From positions 1 to 51,396 of the forward strand of contig NZ_LK995527.1 in the NCBI RefSeq assembly GCF_900002405.1: a stretch of DNA of 51,396 nucleotides. Reading direction: 5' to 3'. Position 1 is the first letter of the stretch; the number at the start of each line of letters is the position of its first letter. The stretch comes from Actinomyces succiniciruminis. Lineage in GTDB: Bacteria > Actinomycetota > Actinomycetes > Actinomycetales > Actinomycetaceae. The position numbers were made by a program, and so were the translations under genes. This document shows positions 1-8,210 of the stretch, piece after piece. The notes under the pieces were generated by a model. That model ran no database searches. It worked only from the letters and a program-made list of their open reading frames with translations, and was not told the origin of the DNA.

Positions 1-2770
1 CGGAGGACTTGCCCGACCTGCCCGAACCCTTGGCGGACTTCCCCTCGGCCTTGGCGCCGTCGTCGTCGCGACCGCGGCGACCCCGGCCGGAGCCGGCGCT
101 GCGCGCCGCGGAGGCGGACATGTCCACCGCCTGGTTCTCCACCGGGTGCTCGTGAACGATGAAGCCGCGCCCGCCACAGCACTCGCAGGGCGTGGAGAAG
201 GCCTCCACCAGCCCCTGACCGACCCGCTTGCGGGTCATCTGCACCAGGCCCAGCGAGGTGACCTCCGTGACCTGGTGGCGGGTACGGTCGCGGCCCAGGC
301 ACTCCACCAGACGGCGCAGCACGAGGTCGCGGTTGGACTCCAGCACCATGTCCACGAAGTCGATCACCACCATGCCGCCGATGTCGCGCAGCCGCAGCTG
401 GCGGACGATCTCCTCGGCGGCCTCGAGGTTGTTGCGGGTGATGGTCTCCTCCAGGGTGCCGTCCGCGCCGCCGGTGAAGCGCCCGGTGTTGACGTCGATG
501 ACGGTCATGGCCTCGGTGCGGTCGATGATGAGCGTGCCGCCGCTGGGCAGCCAGACCTTGCGGTCGAAGCCCTTGGCGAGTTGCTCGTCGATGCGGTGGG
601 CGGTGAACACGTCCTCGGGGCTGACCCAGTGCTCCAGCAGGTCGGTCAGCTCGGGGCTGAGGTCGGACACGTAGGTGGAGATGGTCTTCCAGGCGTCGGG
701 GCCCTGCACGATGAGCTTGCGGAAGTCCTCGTTGAACACGTCGCGCACCACGCGCACGGCCAGCTCGGGCTCCTCCTTCAGCAGCACGGGCGCCTTCCCG
801 GAGCCCTTGAGCACCTGGGAGGACTTCTTCTCGATGGACTCCCACTGCGCCACCAGCCGCTTGATGTCGTCGGCGAGCTGCTCCTCGCCGGCGCCCTCCG
901 CGGCCGTGCGCACGATCACGCCGGCGTCGTCGGGGACGATCCGCTTGAGGATCTTCTTCAGACGGTTGCGCTCGGTGTCCGGGAGCTTGCGGGAGATGCC
1001 GGTCATGGTGCCGCCGGGCACCAGCACCAGGTAGCGGCCCGCCAGGGTGATCTGGCTGGTCAGGCGGGCGCCCTTGTGACCGATGGGGTCCTTGGTGACC
1101 TGCACCAGCACGGTGTCGCCGCTGGCCAGGGCGTCCTCGATGCGGCGCGGCTTGCCCTCCATGCCGGCGGCGTCCCAGTTGACCTCGCCGGCGTACAGGA
1201 CCGCGTTGCGTCCCTTGCCGATGTCCACGAAGGCCGCCTCCATGGACGGCAGCACGTTCTGCACACGGCCGACGTAAACGTTGCCGACCAGTGAGGTCTG
1301 GGTGTGCCGGGCGACGTAGTGCTCCACCAGCAGCCCGTCCTCCAGGACGGCGATCTGGTTCAGGCCGTCCTGCTCGCGCACCACCATCTGCCGGTCGACG
1401 CTCTCGCGGCGGGCCAGGAACTCGGCCTCGGTGATGATGGGCCGGCGGCGCCCGGCGGCGCGCCCCTCGCGGCGGCGCTGGCGCTTGGCCTCCAGACGGG
1501 TGGAGCCCTTGAGCGCGGTGATCTCGTCCCGGGAGGCGTCGGAGCGGCTGCGAGAACGACGACGGCGACGACGAGAACTGCCGGCGCTCTCCTCCGGCGT
1601 CTCGGCGGAGGACCGGTCCGTCTGCACACTGTCCGCGGCGTCGGCGGGCGTCTCGTTGGCCTCGTCGGCGTCGTCGGCGCTCTCGACCGTGGCGCCACGG
1701 CCCTCGGCGCGGGAGCGGGCACGCCGCCCGCGTCCGCCGCGGCGGCGCTTGCGGCGGCCGGTGGCGGCCTCCTTGTTGCTCTCAGTGCCCTCGGCGTCTT
1801 CTGCGCCCTCAGCGTCCTCCGTCGGGGCCGACTGGGCGGAGGCGGCCTCGTCGGCGTCCCGGGCCGGGCCGGCGTTGCGGCCGCGGCGCTTGGCGGGGGC
1901 GGCCTCCTCCACGTGCTCGGGCGCGGTGGAGGCGGCGGTCGCGCGACGACGGCGCCGGCGACCACCGCGGGTGCCGGTAGCGGCCTCGTCGGAGTCGGCG
2001 GAGGCGTCGGTACCGCCGGAGCCGGCGCCAGCGGACACAGCCGCGTCGGGCTTGGCGGCCGGGGCATCCTGGTCCCGGCGTGAGGCGGACTCGGGGTTCG
2101 ACTCGGCCGGCTGGGCCTGGGCGGGGGTGGTGGCGGCGACCTTCACCTTGCGGCGCCGCCGCCGGGCCAACGCCGGATCGGGGGCCTGGAACAGGAGCGA
2201 CGCGGCGGGCAGCTGCGGCTCCTCCGGCTCCGGCAGGTCCTCCTCCAGCACCGGCGTGGACGCGTCGGCGTTGGAGTCGGCGCCTGACTCGGGCTCGGGT
2301 TCAGCGTCTGCCGCGGCGTCGCCACCTTCAGCCTCGGCGGCCTCGGACTCGCTGGCCTCAGACTCGCCGGGCTCGGCGTCGGCGGCTTCGGCGTCTTCTG
2401 CATCCTCGACGTCCTCGGCCTCCGAGGTCTCCGCATCAGCTGCGCCCTCAGCGTCTTCGCTCTCCGCAGCATCGGAGGCTTCCGCCTGCGCAGCGTCGTC
2501 GGCGGCGTCGACCACCGCGGCGTCGGTTTCCTCGGGCGTTTCCGCGGAAGCGGCACTGTCAGGCGCGGCGATGCCCTCAGCCTGGGCCGCAGCCTCTTGC
2601 GCCTCGGCGTCTGCGGCGTCGGGAACCTTGCTCGGCGCGTCGGGAGCAGCCTCGGGCGTAGTTACAGCGGCGGTGACTCGGCGGTGCCGACGGGCAGGCC
2701 GCTTGGAGGCGCTTGTCTCCTCGGAGCCCTGAGCGTGGGAGTCGTGTGAGCGCGATGACGAGGGGGACAT
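1..2770 (-). CDS. rne: Ribonuclease E/G, N-terminal part (cut by the window edge)
   Basis: Endoribonuclease that starts mRNA decay and processes rRNA and tRNA precursors. I read 923 codons from an ATG at 2770; the C-terminus lies off the left edge. Residues 1 to about 450 are a low-complexity Ala/Glu/Asp-rich region broken by Arg-rich clusters, as in actinobacterial RNase E. The catalytic part follows. An S1-like segment contains VGNVYVGRVQNVLPSMEAAF. The DNase I-like domain has the metal-binding aspartates in MTVIDVNTGRFTGG and VVIDFVDM. The zinc-link is a CECCGG motif rather than the enterobacterial CPRC. No good Shine-Dalgarno is visible at 2770. A hairpin with arms CTCCCC and GGGGAG at 2835-2850 lies in the likely 5' leader. 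The family is certain; the exact start is less so. Confidence 0.93.
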   Translation of the reverse strand, partial: MSPSSSRSHDSHAQGSEETSASKRPARRHRRVTAAVTTPEAAPDAPSKVPDAADAEAQEAAAQAEGIAAPDSAASAETPEETDAAVVDAADDAAQAEASDAAESEDAEGAADAETSEAEDVEDAEDAEAADAEPGESEASESEAAEAEGGDAAADAEPEPESGADSNADASTPVLEEDLPEPEEPQLPAASLLFQAPDPALARRRRRKVKVAATTPAQAQPAESNPESASRRDQDAPAAKPDAAVSAGAGSGGTDASADSDEAATGTRGGRRRRRRATAASTAPEHVEEAAPAKRRGRNAGPARDADEAASAQSAPTEDAEGAEDAEGTESNKEAATGRRKRRRGGRGRRARSRAEGRGATVESADDADEANETPADAADSVQTDRSSAETPEESAGSSRRRRRRSRSRSDASRDEITALKGSTRLEAKRQRRREGRAAGRRRPIITEAEFLARRESVDRQMVVREQDGLNQIAVLEDGLLVEHYVARHTQTSLVGNVYVGRVQNVLPSMEAAFVDIGKGRNAVLYAGEVNWDAAGMEGKPRRIEDALASGDTVLVQVTKDPIGHKGARLTSQITLAGRYLVLVPGGTMTGISRKLPDTERNRLKKILKRIVPDDAGVIVRTAAEGAGEEQLADDIKRLVAQWESIEKKSSQVLKGSGKAPVLLKEEPELAVRVVRDVFNEDFRKLIVQGPDAWKTISTYVSDLSPELTDLLEHWVSPEDVFTAHRIDEQLAKGFDRKVWLPSGGTLIIDRTEAMTVIDVNTGRFTGGADGTLEETITRNNLEAAEEIVRQLRLRDIGGMVVIDFVDMVLESNRDLVLRRLVECLGRDRTRHQVTEVTSLGLVQMTRKRVGQGLVEAFSTPCECCGGRGFIVHEHPVENQAVDMSASAARSAGSGRGRRGRDDDGAKAEGKSAKGSGRSGKSS

Positions 2771-3158
2771 GGGTCTATCTGCACTTTCGGACGCTATAGC
2801 TCCGCCGTACCCGCGGCGCCATGGCGCGGTCGCGCTCCCCTGGCGGGGAGCTAAAAGCCTACGTATGCGCCTTGCGGCGCCGGCCTGCGGCGGAACTCGC
2901 ACGTTGCGGAAGTGCGGCGGCGCTCTGGGCGGCGCAATTCTTCCGGGCGGTCTCGGCCGAGGGTCGGACACCGACTGCCGGTACGGGACCGCCGGTGCCA
3001 GGGGCAGTATCCCACAGGTGTAGCCCCACCGGGTGGCAGTCGGGCTGGTGGCGCCGTCGTCTCGCCAACGGCGGACAGGCCACCGACGCCACAGAGACCC
3101 GCGGGCCACCAGCCGCACCCACAGCCCCACACAGCCGCATAACGAGTCGCATCTTTTC

Positions 3159-3187
3159 ACGACACGCCGTCACCCGCCGCCTATACT
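3159..3187 (+). promoter_or_regulatory. Candidate cydA promoter
   Basis: TATACT at 3182-3187 is a strong -10 match. ACGACA at 3159-3164 shares four of six bases with TTGACA, 17 bp upstream. Transcription would start near 3194, leaving a leader of about 65 nt before cydA. The call is from sequence alone. Confidence 0.5.
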
Positions 3188-3210
3188 TGGCCTATCTCCC
3201 GGGGAGCCCC

Positions 3211-3228
3211 TATAAGGTTCCTCTTATA
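3211..3228. promoter_or_regulatory. 18-bp palindrome in the cydA leader, candidate operator
   Basis: TATAAG and CTTATA form perfect 6-bp arms around 6 bp. It is an AT-rich island in very GC-rich DNA, just downstream of the predicted start site and 31 bp before cydA. That is a classic repressor position. The arms do not match the Rex consensus (TTGTGA-N6-TCACAA), although the 6-6-6 geometry is similar. Confidence 0.4.
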
Positions 3229-3259
3229 TTTCCCGTGGCCCTCGCGAAAGGCGGCGCAG

Positions 3260-4753
3260 ATGAGCCTCGCACCCATGGCGCTCGACTCCCTCGACGTGGC
3301 TCGATGGCAGTTCGGCATCACCACGGTCTACCACTTCATCCTGGTCCCGCTCACGATCGGACTGTCTCCACTGGTCGCACTGATGGAGACCCTCCACCTG
3401 CGCACCGGCAACGAGCAGTGGCGGACGGCCACCCGGTTCTTCGGCAACCTTCTGCTGATCAACTTCGCGCTCGGCGTCGCCACCGGCATCGTGCAGGAGT
3501 TCCAGTTCGGCATGAACTGGTCGGAGTACTCCCGGTTCGTCGGCAACATCTTCGGGGCGCCGCTGGCCTTCGAGGCCCTGCTGGCCTTCTTCATGGAGTC
3601 CACCTTCCTGGGCCTGTGGATCTTCGGGCGCGACCGCCTGTCCCCCAAGTTGCACAACCTGTGCATCTGGATGGTCGCCCTGGGCACCAACCTCTCCGCC
3701 TTCTTCATCCTCGCCGCCAACTCCTGGATGCAGCACCCGGTCGGCGCCGTCGTCAACCCGGACACCGGCCGGGCGGAGCTGGACGGGGTCGGCGGATTCT
3801 TCGAGGTGCTCGGCAACAAGATCCTGTGGGTCACCGTGGCCCACGTGATCGCCTCCGCCTTCCTGGTGGCGGGCACGCTCATCCTGGGGGTGGCCGCGTG
3901 GTGGATGATCAAGGCCGCCCGCGCCGGCCAGGACTTCGAGGCGCGCCGACTGTGGCGCCGCATGACTCGCTTCGGTGCGGTCACGATGATCATCGCCGGT
4001 ATCTTCACCGCCGGCTCCGGCCACATCCAGGGGCAACTGGTCGCCGAGGAGCAGCCCGCCAAGATGGCGGCCGCCGAGATGCTGTGCGAGACCGAGTCGG
4101 GCGCGGGCTTCACCGTGGCCGCCTTCGGCTCCTGCGCCGACGGCACCGCCAAGCACCTGATCACCGTCCCCTACGTGTACTCCTTCATGGCCACCAACGA
4201 TCCCACCGCCGAGATCATGGGCCTGAACGACGCCCAAGAGCTCTACGCGGAGCGCTACGGCGACGGCGTGGACTACACCCCCAACGAGATGGTCACCTTC
4301 TGGTCCTTCCGCCTGATGATCGGCCTGGGCATGCTCGCCATAGGCATCGGCGTCGTCGCCCTGTGGCTGACGCGCCGCGGCCGGCTGGTCGACTCCCCGT
4401 TGCTGGGCAAGATTGCCCTGTGGAGCATGTGGCTGCCCTTCGTGGCCTGCTCCTTCGGCTGGATCATGACCGAGATCGGCCGCCAGCCCTGGGTGGTGGT
4501 GCCCAACCTCGCCGACCCCGTCTCCCAGGTCTACATGCTCACCGCCGACGGCGTCTCCCCCACCGTCGCTTCCGGCACCGTGCTGGCGTCGCTGATCGGC
4601 TTCACGCTGCTGTACGCCGCCCTCGGCGTCGTGTGGTTCCTGCTGCTGCGCCGCTACGTCCGCGAGGGCGTGCGCGCCCAGGTGCCCGACGTCGTCGACG
4701 CTGCCCGGCGCCCGAGTGACGACGCCGAGGCACCGCTGTCCTTCCAGTACTAG
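3260..4753 (+). CDS. cydA: Cytochrome bd ubiquinol/menaquinol oxidase subunit I
   Basis: Haem-carrying subunit of the high-affinity terminal oxidase in the cell membrane; it oxidises quinol and reduces O2 to water. Length is 497 aa, normal for a short-Q-loop CydA. His25 in TTVYHF matches the haem b595 ligand. His195 in VAHVIAS and Met353 in FRLMIG match the b558 ligands. The quinol-site motif QPAKMAAAE keeps Lys268 and Glu273. ATG 3260 has AAAGGCGG five bases upstream; a second ATG at 3275 is possible but has no better ribosome site. It heads a cydA-cydB-cydD-cydC-kinase cluster, which suggests one respiratory regulon. Confidence 0.96.
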   Translation: MSLAPMALDSLDVARWQFGITTVYHFILVPLTIGLSPLVALMETLHLRTGNEQWRTATRFFGNLLLINFALGVATGIVQEFQFGMNWSEYSRFVGNIFGAPLAFEALLAFFMESTFLGLWIFGRDRLSPKLHNLCIWMVALGTNLSAFFILAANSWMQHPVGAVVNPDTGRAELDGVGGFFEVLGNKILWVTVAHVIASAFLVAGTLILGVAAWWMIKAARAGQDFEARRLWRRMTRFGAVTMIIAGIFTAGSGHIQGQLVAEEQPAKMAAAEMLCETESGAGFTVAAFGSCADGTAKHLITVPYVYSFMATNDPTAEIMGLNDAQELYAERYGDGVDYTPNEMVTFWSFRLMIGLGMLAIGIGVVALWLTRRGRLVDSPLLGKIALWSMWLPFVACSFGWIMTEIGRQPWVVVPNLADPVSQVYMLTADGVSPTVASGTVLASLIGFTLLYAALGVVWFLLLRRYVREGVRAQVPDVVDAARRPSDDAEAPLSFQY

Positions 4754-4864
4754 CCGCACCCGATGCCCACCGAAGCAGCCGCCGAGGCCCACACCGGCCG
4801 ACGCCGTCGCCCGCCGACACTGCCACCAACCACCGCCCAACTCGACTAGCCCGTGGAGCCCGCC

Positions 4865-5992
4865 GTGACACTCTCCGTCCTCTGGTTCATCCTCATTGCG
4901 ATCCTCTGGGTCGGTTATCTGACCCTGGAGGGCTTCGACTTCGGCGTGGGCATGCTGCTGAAGATCCTCGGCCGGGACGAGCGGGAGCGGCGCGCCATGG
5001 TGCGCACCATCGGCCCCCACTGGGACGGCAACGAGGTGTGGCTGCTGACCGCCGGCGGCGCCACCTTCGCCGCGTTCCCCGAGTGGTACGGCACCCTGTT
5101 CTCCGGCGCCTACCTGGTGCTGTTCCTCATCCTGCTGTGCCTGATCGTGCGCGTATGCGCCATCGAGTGGCGTGGCCGGATCAACGACCAGGCCTGGCGC
5201 GACCGGTGGGACTGGGCACACACCATCGCCGCCTGGGTGCCCTCGATTCTTTGGGGGGCGGCCTTCGCGAACATGGTGCAGGGCATGGAGATCGAGGTGG
5301 TAGACACCGCCAGCGGCGCGCCCGTGCCGGCCGCCGAAGTACCCGCAGACGCGCTTGTCGTAGGTGCTTCCCACCTGCTCACCGGAGGGTTCTTCAGTCT
5401 GCTTTCACCCTTCACGCTGCTGGGCGGCGCGGCCACCTGCCTGCTGTTCCTCACACACGGGGCCCTGTTCACCGCGCTGAAGACGGCCGGTGACCTGTCC
5501 GTGCGGGCGGGAACCTTCGCCCGTCGCTGCGGGGTCGCCTCGACGGCGGTCGCCGCCATCTGGGGCTTGTGGGCGACCAGTTTCTCGGCCACCGCCTGGG
5601 TCTGGCTGCCACTGGTGGTGGCGGCGTTGGCGCTCGTCGGTTCCCTGGTGGCCTCGTTCCGCGGCCGGCAGGGGCTTGCCTTCGGCCTGCACTTCGCCGG
5701 TATCGCCGGAGTCGGGGCGCTCATCTTCACGGCCATGACGCCCGACGTCATGCGGTCCTCGATCGATCCCGCGTATTCCCTGACCATCGCGCAGGCCACC
5801 TCCGCCGACGCCACCCTGGCGATCATGACGGTTGCCGCCGTCGTCTTCCTGCCGGTCGTGCTCTTCTACACGATCTGGGGGTACCGGACCTTCTCCGCGC
5901 GCATCAGCGCCGAGCGGATCGACCCCGCCGCCGGTGGGCTTCACCCCACGCGAGTGCGTGACAACGCCCAGCCCGCGCCCGTCGATCACTGA
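4865..5992 (+). CDS. cydB: Cytochrome bd oxidase subunit II
   Basis: Membrane partner of CydA in the bd oxidase. The protein is 375 aa with many hydrophobic helices. The N-terminal signature LEGFDFGVGM and the following PHWDGNEVWL are diagnostic for CydB. I prefer GTG 4865 because GTGGAG sits six bases before it and the protein then begins MTLSVLWFIL, as is usual. A GTG at 4853 would add four residues but has no ribosome site. It follows cydA after 111 bp in which I see no other feature. Family certain, start probable. Confidence 0.94.
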   Translation: MTLSVLWFILIAILWVGYLTLEGFDFGVGMLLKILGRDERERRAMVRTIGPHWDGNEVWLLTAGGATFAAFPEWYGTLFSGAYLVLFLILLCLIVRVCAIEWRGRINDQAWRDRWDWAHTIAAWVPSILWGAAFANMVQGMEIEVVDTASGAPVPAAEVPADALVVGASHLLTGGFFSLLSPFTLLGGAATCLLFLTHGALFTALKTAGDLSVRAGTFARRCGVASTAVAAIWGLWATSFSATAWVWLPLVVAALALVGSLVASFRGRQGLAFGLHFAGIAGVGALIFTAMTPDVMRSSIDPAYSLTIAQATSADATLAIMTVAAVVFLPVVLFYTIWGYRTFSARISAERIDPAAGGLHPTRVRDNAQPAPVDH

Positions 5993-5999
5993 GGCGCGC

Positions 6000-6098
6000 T
6001 CACCCCTCCGACGTTGGCGGGCCCGTGGCCCTGCGGGCCTCCTCCTGGGCCTCCATGAGCTCGTCGTTTATGTCGAAGTCGAGAGTGTCTGCACGCAG
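6000..6098 (-). pseudogene. Possible C-terminal remnant of an unknown gene
   Basis: After an in-frame TAG, 32 codons read through to a TGA at 6000-6002. The peptide contains DFDINDELMEAQEEARRATG, an acidic, helix-forming segment that looks like real protein rather than frame noise. There is no start codon or upstream homologous part. I cannot name the family. It may be the tail of a deleted gene, or chance. Confidence 0.25.
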
Positions 6099-6174
6099 CT
6101 AGAACGTGCTGTTTTAGGCGCACTATCGGCGCGAACGTGTGTTTTGGCCCGGCGGCGTGCGGGGGCGGTGTTGT

Positions 6175-6279
6175 TGCACGACCCTGGGCGACACTGCACG
6201 ACCTTGGTGCACATTCCACGACCCCGGGGTGGTCGTGCAACGCACACCAGGGTCGTGGAACGCGGCCCGGGGTCGTGCA
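6175..6279. repeat. Phased inverted cluster B (3 forward + 3 inverted motifs, 20-bp period)
   Basis: TGCACGACC or TCCACGACC begins at 6175, 6195 and 6215. The reverse complement, GGTCGTGCA or GGTCGTGGA, begins at 6231, 6251 and 6271. The period is exactly 20 bp on both arms and the centre is 7 bp. Flanking bases are partly conserved (CCTGG, CCGGG), so the whole 105 bp is a large imperfect palindrome. A transcript would fold into one long hairpin. Compare cluster C at 31528-31751. Confidence 0.85.
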
Positions 6280-6446
6280 GCACATACACACGCGTCGCGG
6301 GGAGGCGTAGGGCAAGGGAATGGCCCGGCAGGTGAGCGAAGTACTCGAATCTCTCGCTCATCTGATCCGGGCCATTGGTGTCCTTGTGGATGCCCTGCCA
6401 CCCCCACCGAGAGCCCGCTGCCGGGACTACGGTCCCAATCCGGCAC

Positions 6447-6452
6447 TATGCT
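6447..6452 (+). promoter_or_regulatory. -10 element (TATGCT) for leaderless cydD
   Basis: The hexamer ends six bases before the cydD GTG at 6459, so transcription should start at the start codon itself. No convincing -35 is present. Confidence 0.5.
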
Positions 6453-6458
6453 GTTTGG

Positions 6459-8210
6459 GTGAAGCCGTTGGACCCCCGACTCATGCGGTACGCAGCCGCG
6501 GCCCGGCGCTACATCGCCACGACGGCGGTCACGGGCGCGCTCACCGCGCTGCTCGTCGTCGCCCAGGCCTGGCTGATCTCCCGGGCCATCTCCCCGGTCA
6601 TCACCGGGGGCGCTGCCCCCAGCACCGTGCGGCCCGTGATCGCGGCGTTGGCCGGAGTGGTGATGGCCCGGGCGCTGGTGCTGTACGTGCAGGAGTCGCG
6701 CGCCCACCGGGCCGCCACCGACGTCACCATCGACCTGCGCCGCCAAGTACTGCTGCGCGCCGCCGCCCTGGGGCCACGCTGGCGGGCCGTCCACGGCGCC
6801 GACACCGCCACCCTGCTCACCCGCGGCCTGGACGACCTCGAGCCCTACTTCACCCGCTACCTGCCCCAGCTGCTGCTGGCCGCCACCGTCACCCCCGCCA
6901 CCGGTCTGGTGCTACTCACCCAGGACCTGCCGTCCGCGATCGCGGTGGCCTGCACGATCCCGCTGATCCCGATCTTCATGATCCTGATTGGCCGCCTCAC
7001 CCAGGCCCACTCCGAGGCCCGACTGCGCACCATGGAACGCCTGGGCAGTCAACTGCTGGACCTGCTGGCGGGCCTGCCCACCCTCAAGGCACTGGGACGC
7101 CAGGCCGGTCCCGCCCGGCGGGTGCGCGAGCTCGGCCGCGCCTACAACGCCACGACCATGTCCACGCTGCGAGTGGCCTTCCTGTCCGGGGCGGTGCTGG
7201 AGTTCATCACCACCCTGTCGGTGGCGATTGTCGCCGTGGAGGTGGGCTTCCGGCTGCTGTACGGCCGCATGGACCTGGCCACCGGTCTGCTGGTCATCAT
7301 GATCACCCCGGAGGTCTACCAGCCGCTGCGCCAGGTCGGCCTCCAGTTCCACGCCTCCGCCAACGGGGTGGCCGCCGCCGAGGCCGTCTTCGCGGTGCTT
7401 CAGGAGCCCGCGCCGACGCCGGGCACCGCCCCCGCCCCCGACCTGCGCACGGCCCGCATCGAGTTCGCGCAGGTGTCCGTGGCCGCCCGTGGCGCCTGGG
7501 CGCCCGCCGACCTCACGGCCACGATTCGCCCGGGCCGGGTGGTGGCGCTGACCGGAGCGTCCGGCACCGGCAAGACCACCGCCGCGCAGCTGCTGCTCGG
7601 CCTGCTACCCCCCGACCGGGGTCGGGTGCGGGTCATCGCCGCCGACGGGCCGGCAATGGACCTGGCCGACGTCGACCCCGCCTCCTGGTGGGAGCAGATC
7701 GCCTGGGTGCCGCAGCGACCCGTGATCGTGCCCGGCACGCTGCTGGAGAACACCATCGGCCAGACCCCTACCGACGCCACCGCCCAGGTCCCGCCCGCCC
7801 TGGCGGATGCCGCCGCGGCCACCGGCTTCGACGCCGTGGTCGCCGCCCTGCCGGACGGTTGGCGCACGCGCGTGGGTCAGGGCGGCGTGGGCCTGTCGGT
7901 CGGGCAGCGTCAGCGCCTGGCCCTGACCCGCGCCCTGGTCACCGACGCGCCCCTGGTGCTGTTGGACGAGCCCACCGCCCACCTGGACGCGGCCAGCCAG
8001 GCGCGGGTGCTGAACGCCGTGAACGCCCTGCGCGCGGCCGGCCGCACGGTCGTGGTAATCGCTCACCGGGCGGCACTGGTGGCCCTGGCGGACGACGTCG
8101 TCGAGGTGGCCTCGCGCCCCACCCCCGGGGCGGACTCGAGCGGAGCCTCCCCCGCTGCGAGCCCCGCCGACGCCATGGACGCGCTCGTATTCTCCGAGGG
8201 CGACCGATGA
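6459..8210 (+). CDS. cydD: Thiol reductant ABC exporter subunit CydD
   Basis: Half of the CydDC ATP-driven exporter of cysteine and glutathione-type reductants, needed to assemble haem in cytochrome bd. The protein is 583 aa: an N-terminal six-helix membrane domain, then a nucleotide-binding domain with Walker A GASGTGKTT, signature LSVGQRQRLALTRAL and Walker B LVLLDEPTAHLD. I start at GTG 6459, giving MKPLDPRLMRY, a typical start. An upstream ATG at 6375 adds 28 atypical residues. There is no Shine-Dalgarno; the -10 at 6447-6452 suggests a leaderless mRNA. The stop overlaps cydC by ATGA. Confidence 0.9.
   Translation: MKPLDPRLMRYAAAARRYIATTAVTGALTALLVVAQAWLISRAISPVITGGAAPSTVRPVIAALAGVVMARALVLYVQESRAHRAATDVTIDLRRQVLLRAAALGPRWRAVHGADTATLLTRGLDDLEPYFTRYLPQLLLAATVTPATGLVLLTQDLPSAIAVACTIPLIPIFMILIGRLTQAHSEARLRTMERLGSQLLDLLAGLPTLKALGRQAGPARRVRELGRAYNATTMSTLRVAFLSGAVLEFITTLSVAIVAVEVGFRLLYGRMDLATGLLVIMITPEVYQPLRQVGLQFHASANGVAAAEAVFAVLQEPAPTPGTAPAPDLRTARIEFAQVSVAARGAWAPADLTATIRPGRVVALTGASGTGKTTAAQLLLGLLPPDRGRVRVIAADGPAMDLADVDPASWWEQIAWVPQRPVIVPGTLLENTIGQTPTDATAQVPPALADAAAATGFDAVVAALPDGWRTRVGQGGVGLSVGQRQRLALTRALVTDAPLVLLDEPTAHLDAASQARVLNAVNALRAAGRTVVVIAHRAALVALADDVVEVASRPTPGADSSGASPAASPADAMDALVFSEGDR

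Larger units (their letters stand above)
2771..3259. other. Divergent intergenic region between rne and cydA
   Basis: This 489-bp gap separates the outward-facing rne (-) and cydA (+). I see no credible coding frame: the open frames here have no recognisable domain. It holds the cydA promoter and a palindrome described separately. It also holds a perfect hairpin at 2835-2850 (loop TGGC), with a weak minus-strand -10-like TAGGCT at 2856-2861 that could drive rne. Nothing else stands out. Confidence 0.6.
5993..6458. other. Gap between cydB and cydD with a gene remnant and a phased repeat cluster
   Basis: This 466-bp gap splits the cyd cluster into cydAB and cydDC. It contains a short minus-strand coding remnant (6000-6098), the 20-bp-phased inverted cluster (6175-6279) and the cydD promoter. 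The stretch 6283-6440 shows nothing I can name. Confidence 0.6.

Noticed and set aside
146-1294. Long plus-strand open frames across the rne region
   Set aside because: Their translations are His/Gly/Val-rich or Ser/Arg-rich shadows with no domains; the minus-strand frame has complete RNase E motifs.
3211-3228. Palindrome before cydA as a Rex site
   Set aside because: Only the 6-6-6 geometry fits; the arms TATAAG/CTTATA do not match TTGTGA/TCACAA.
3224-5374. 716-codon minus-strand frame opposite cydA/cydB
   Set aside because: Composition is low-complexity (Gly/His/Glu/Gln) typical of GC-rich antisense frames; cydA and cydB are certain.
6320-8206. Plus-strand frame extending cydC upstream through cydD
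   Set aside because: It reads out of frame with CydD motifs, and the ATGA overlap at 8207 gives the normal CydC start.
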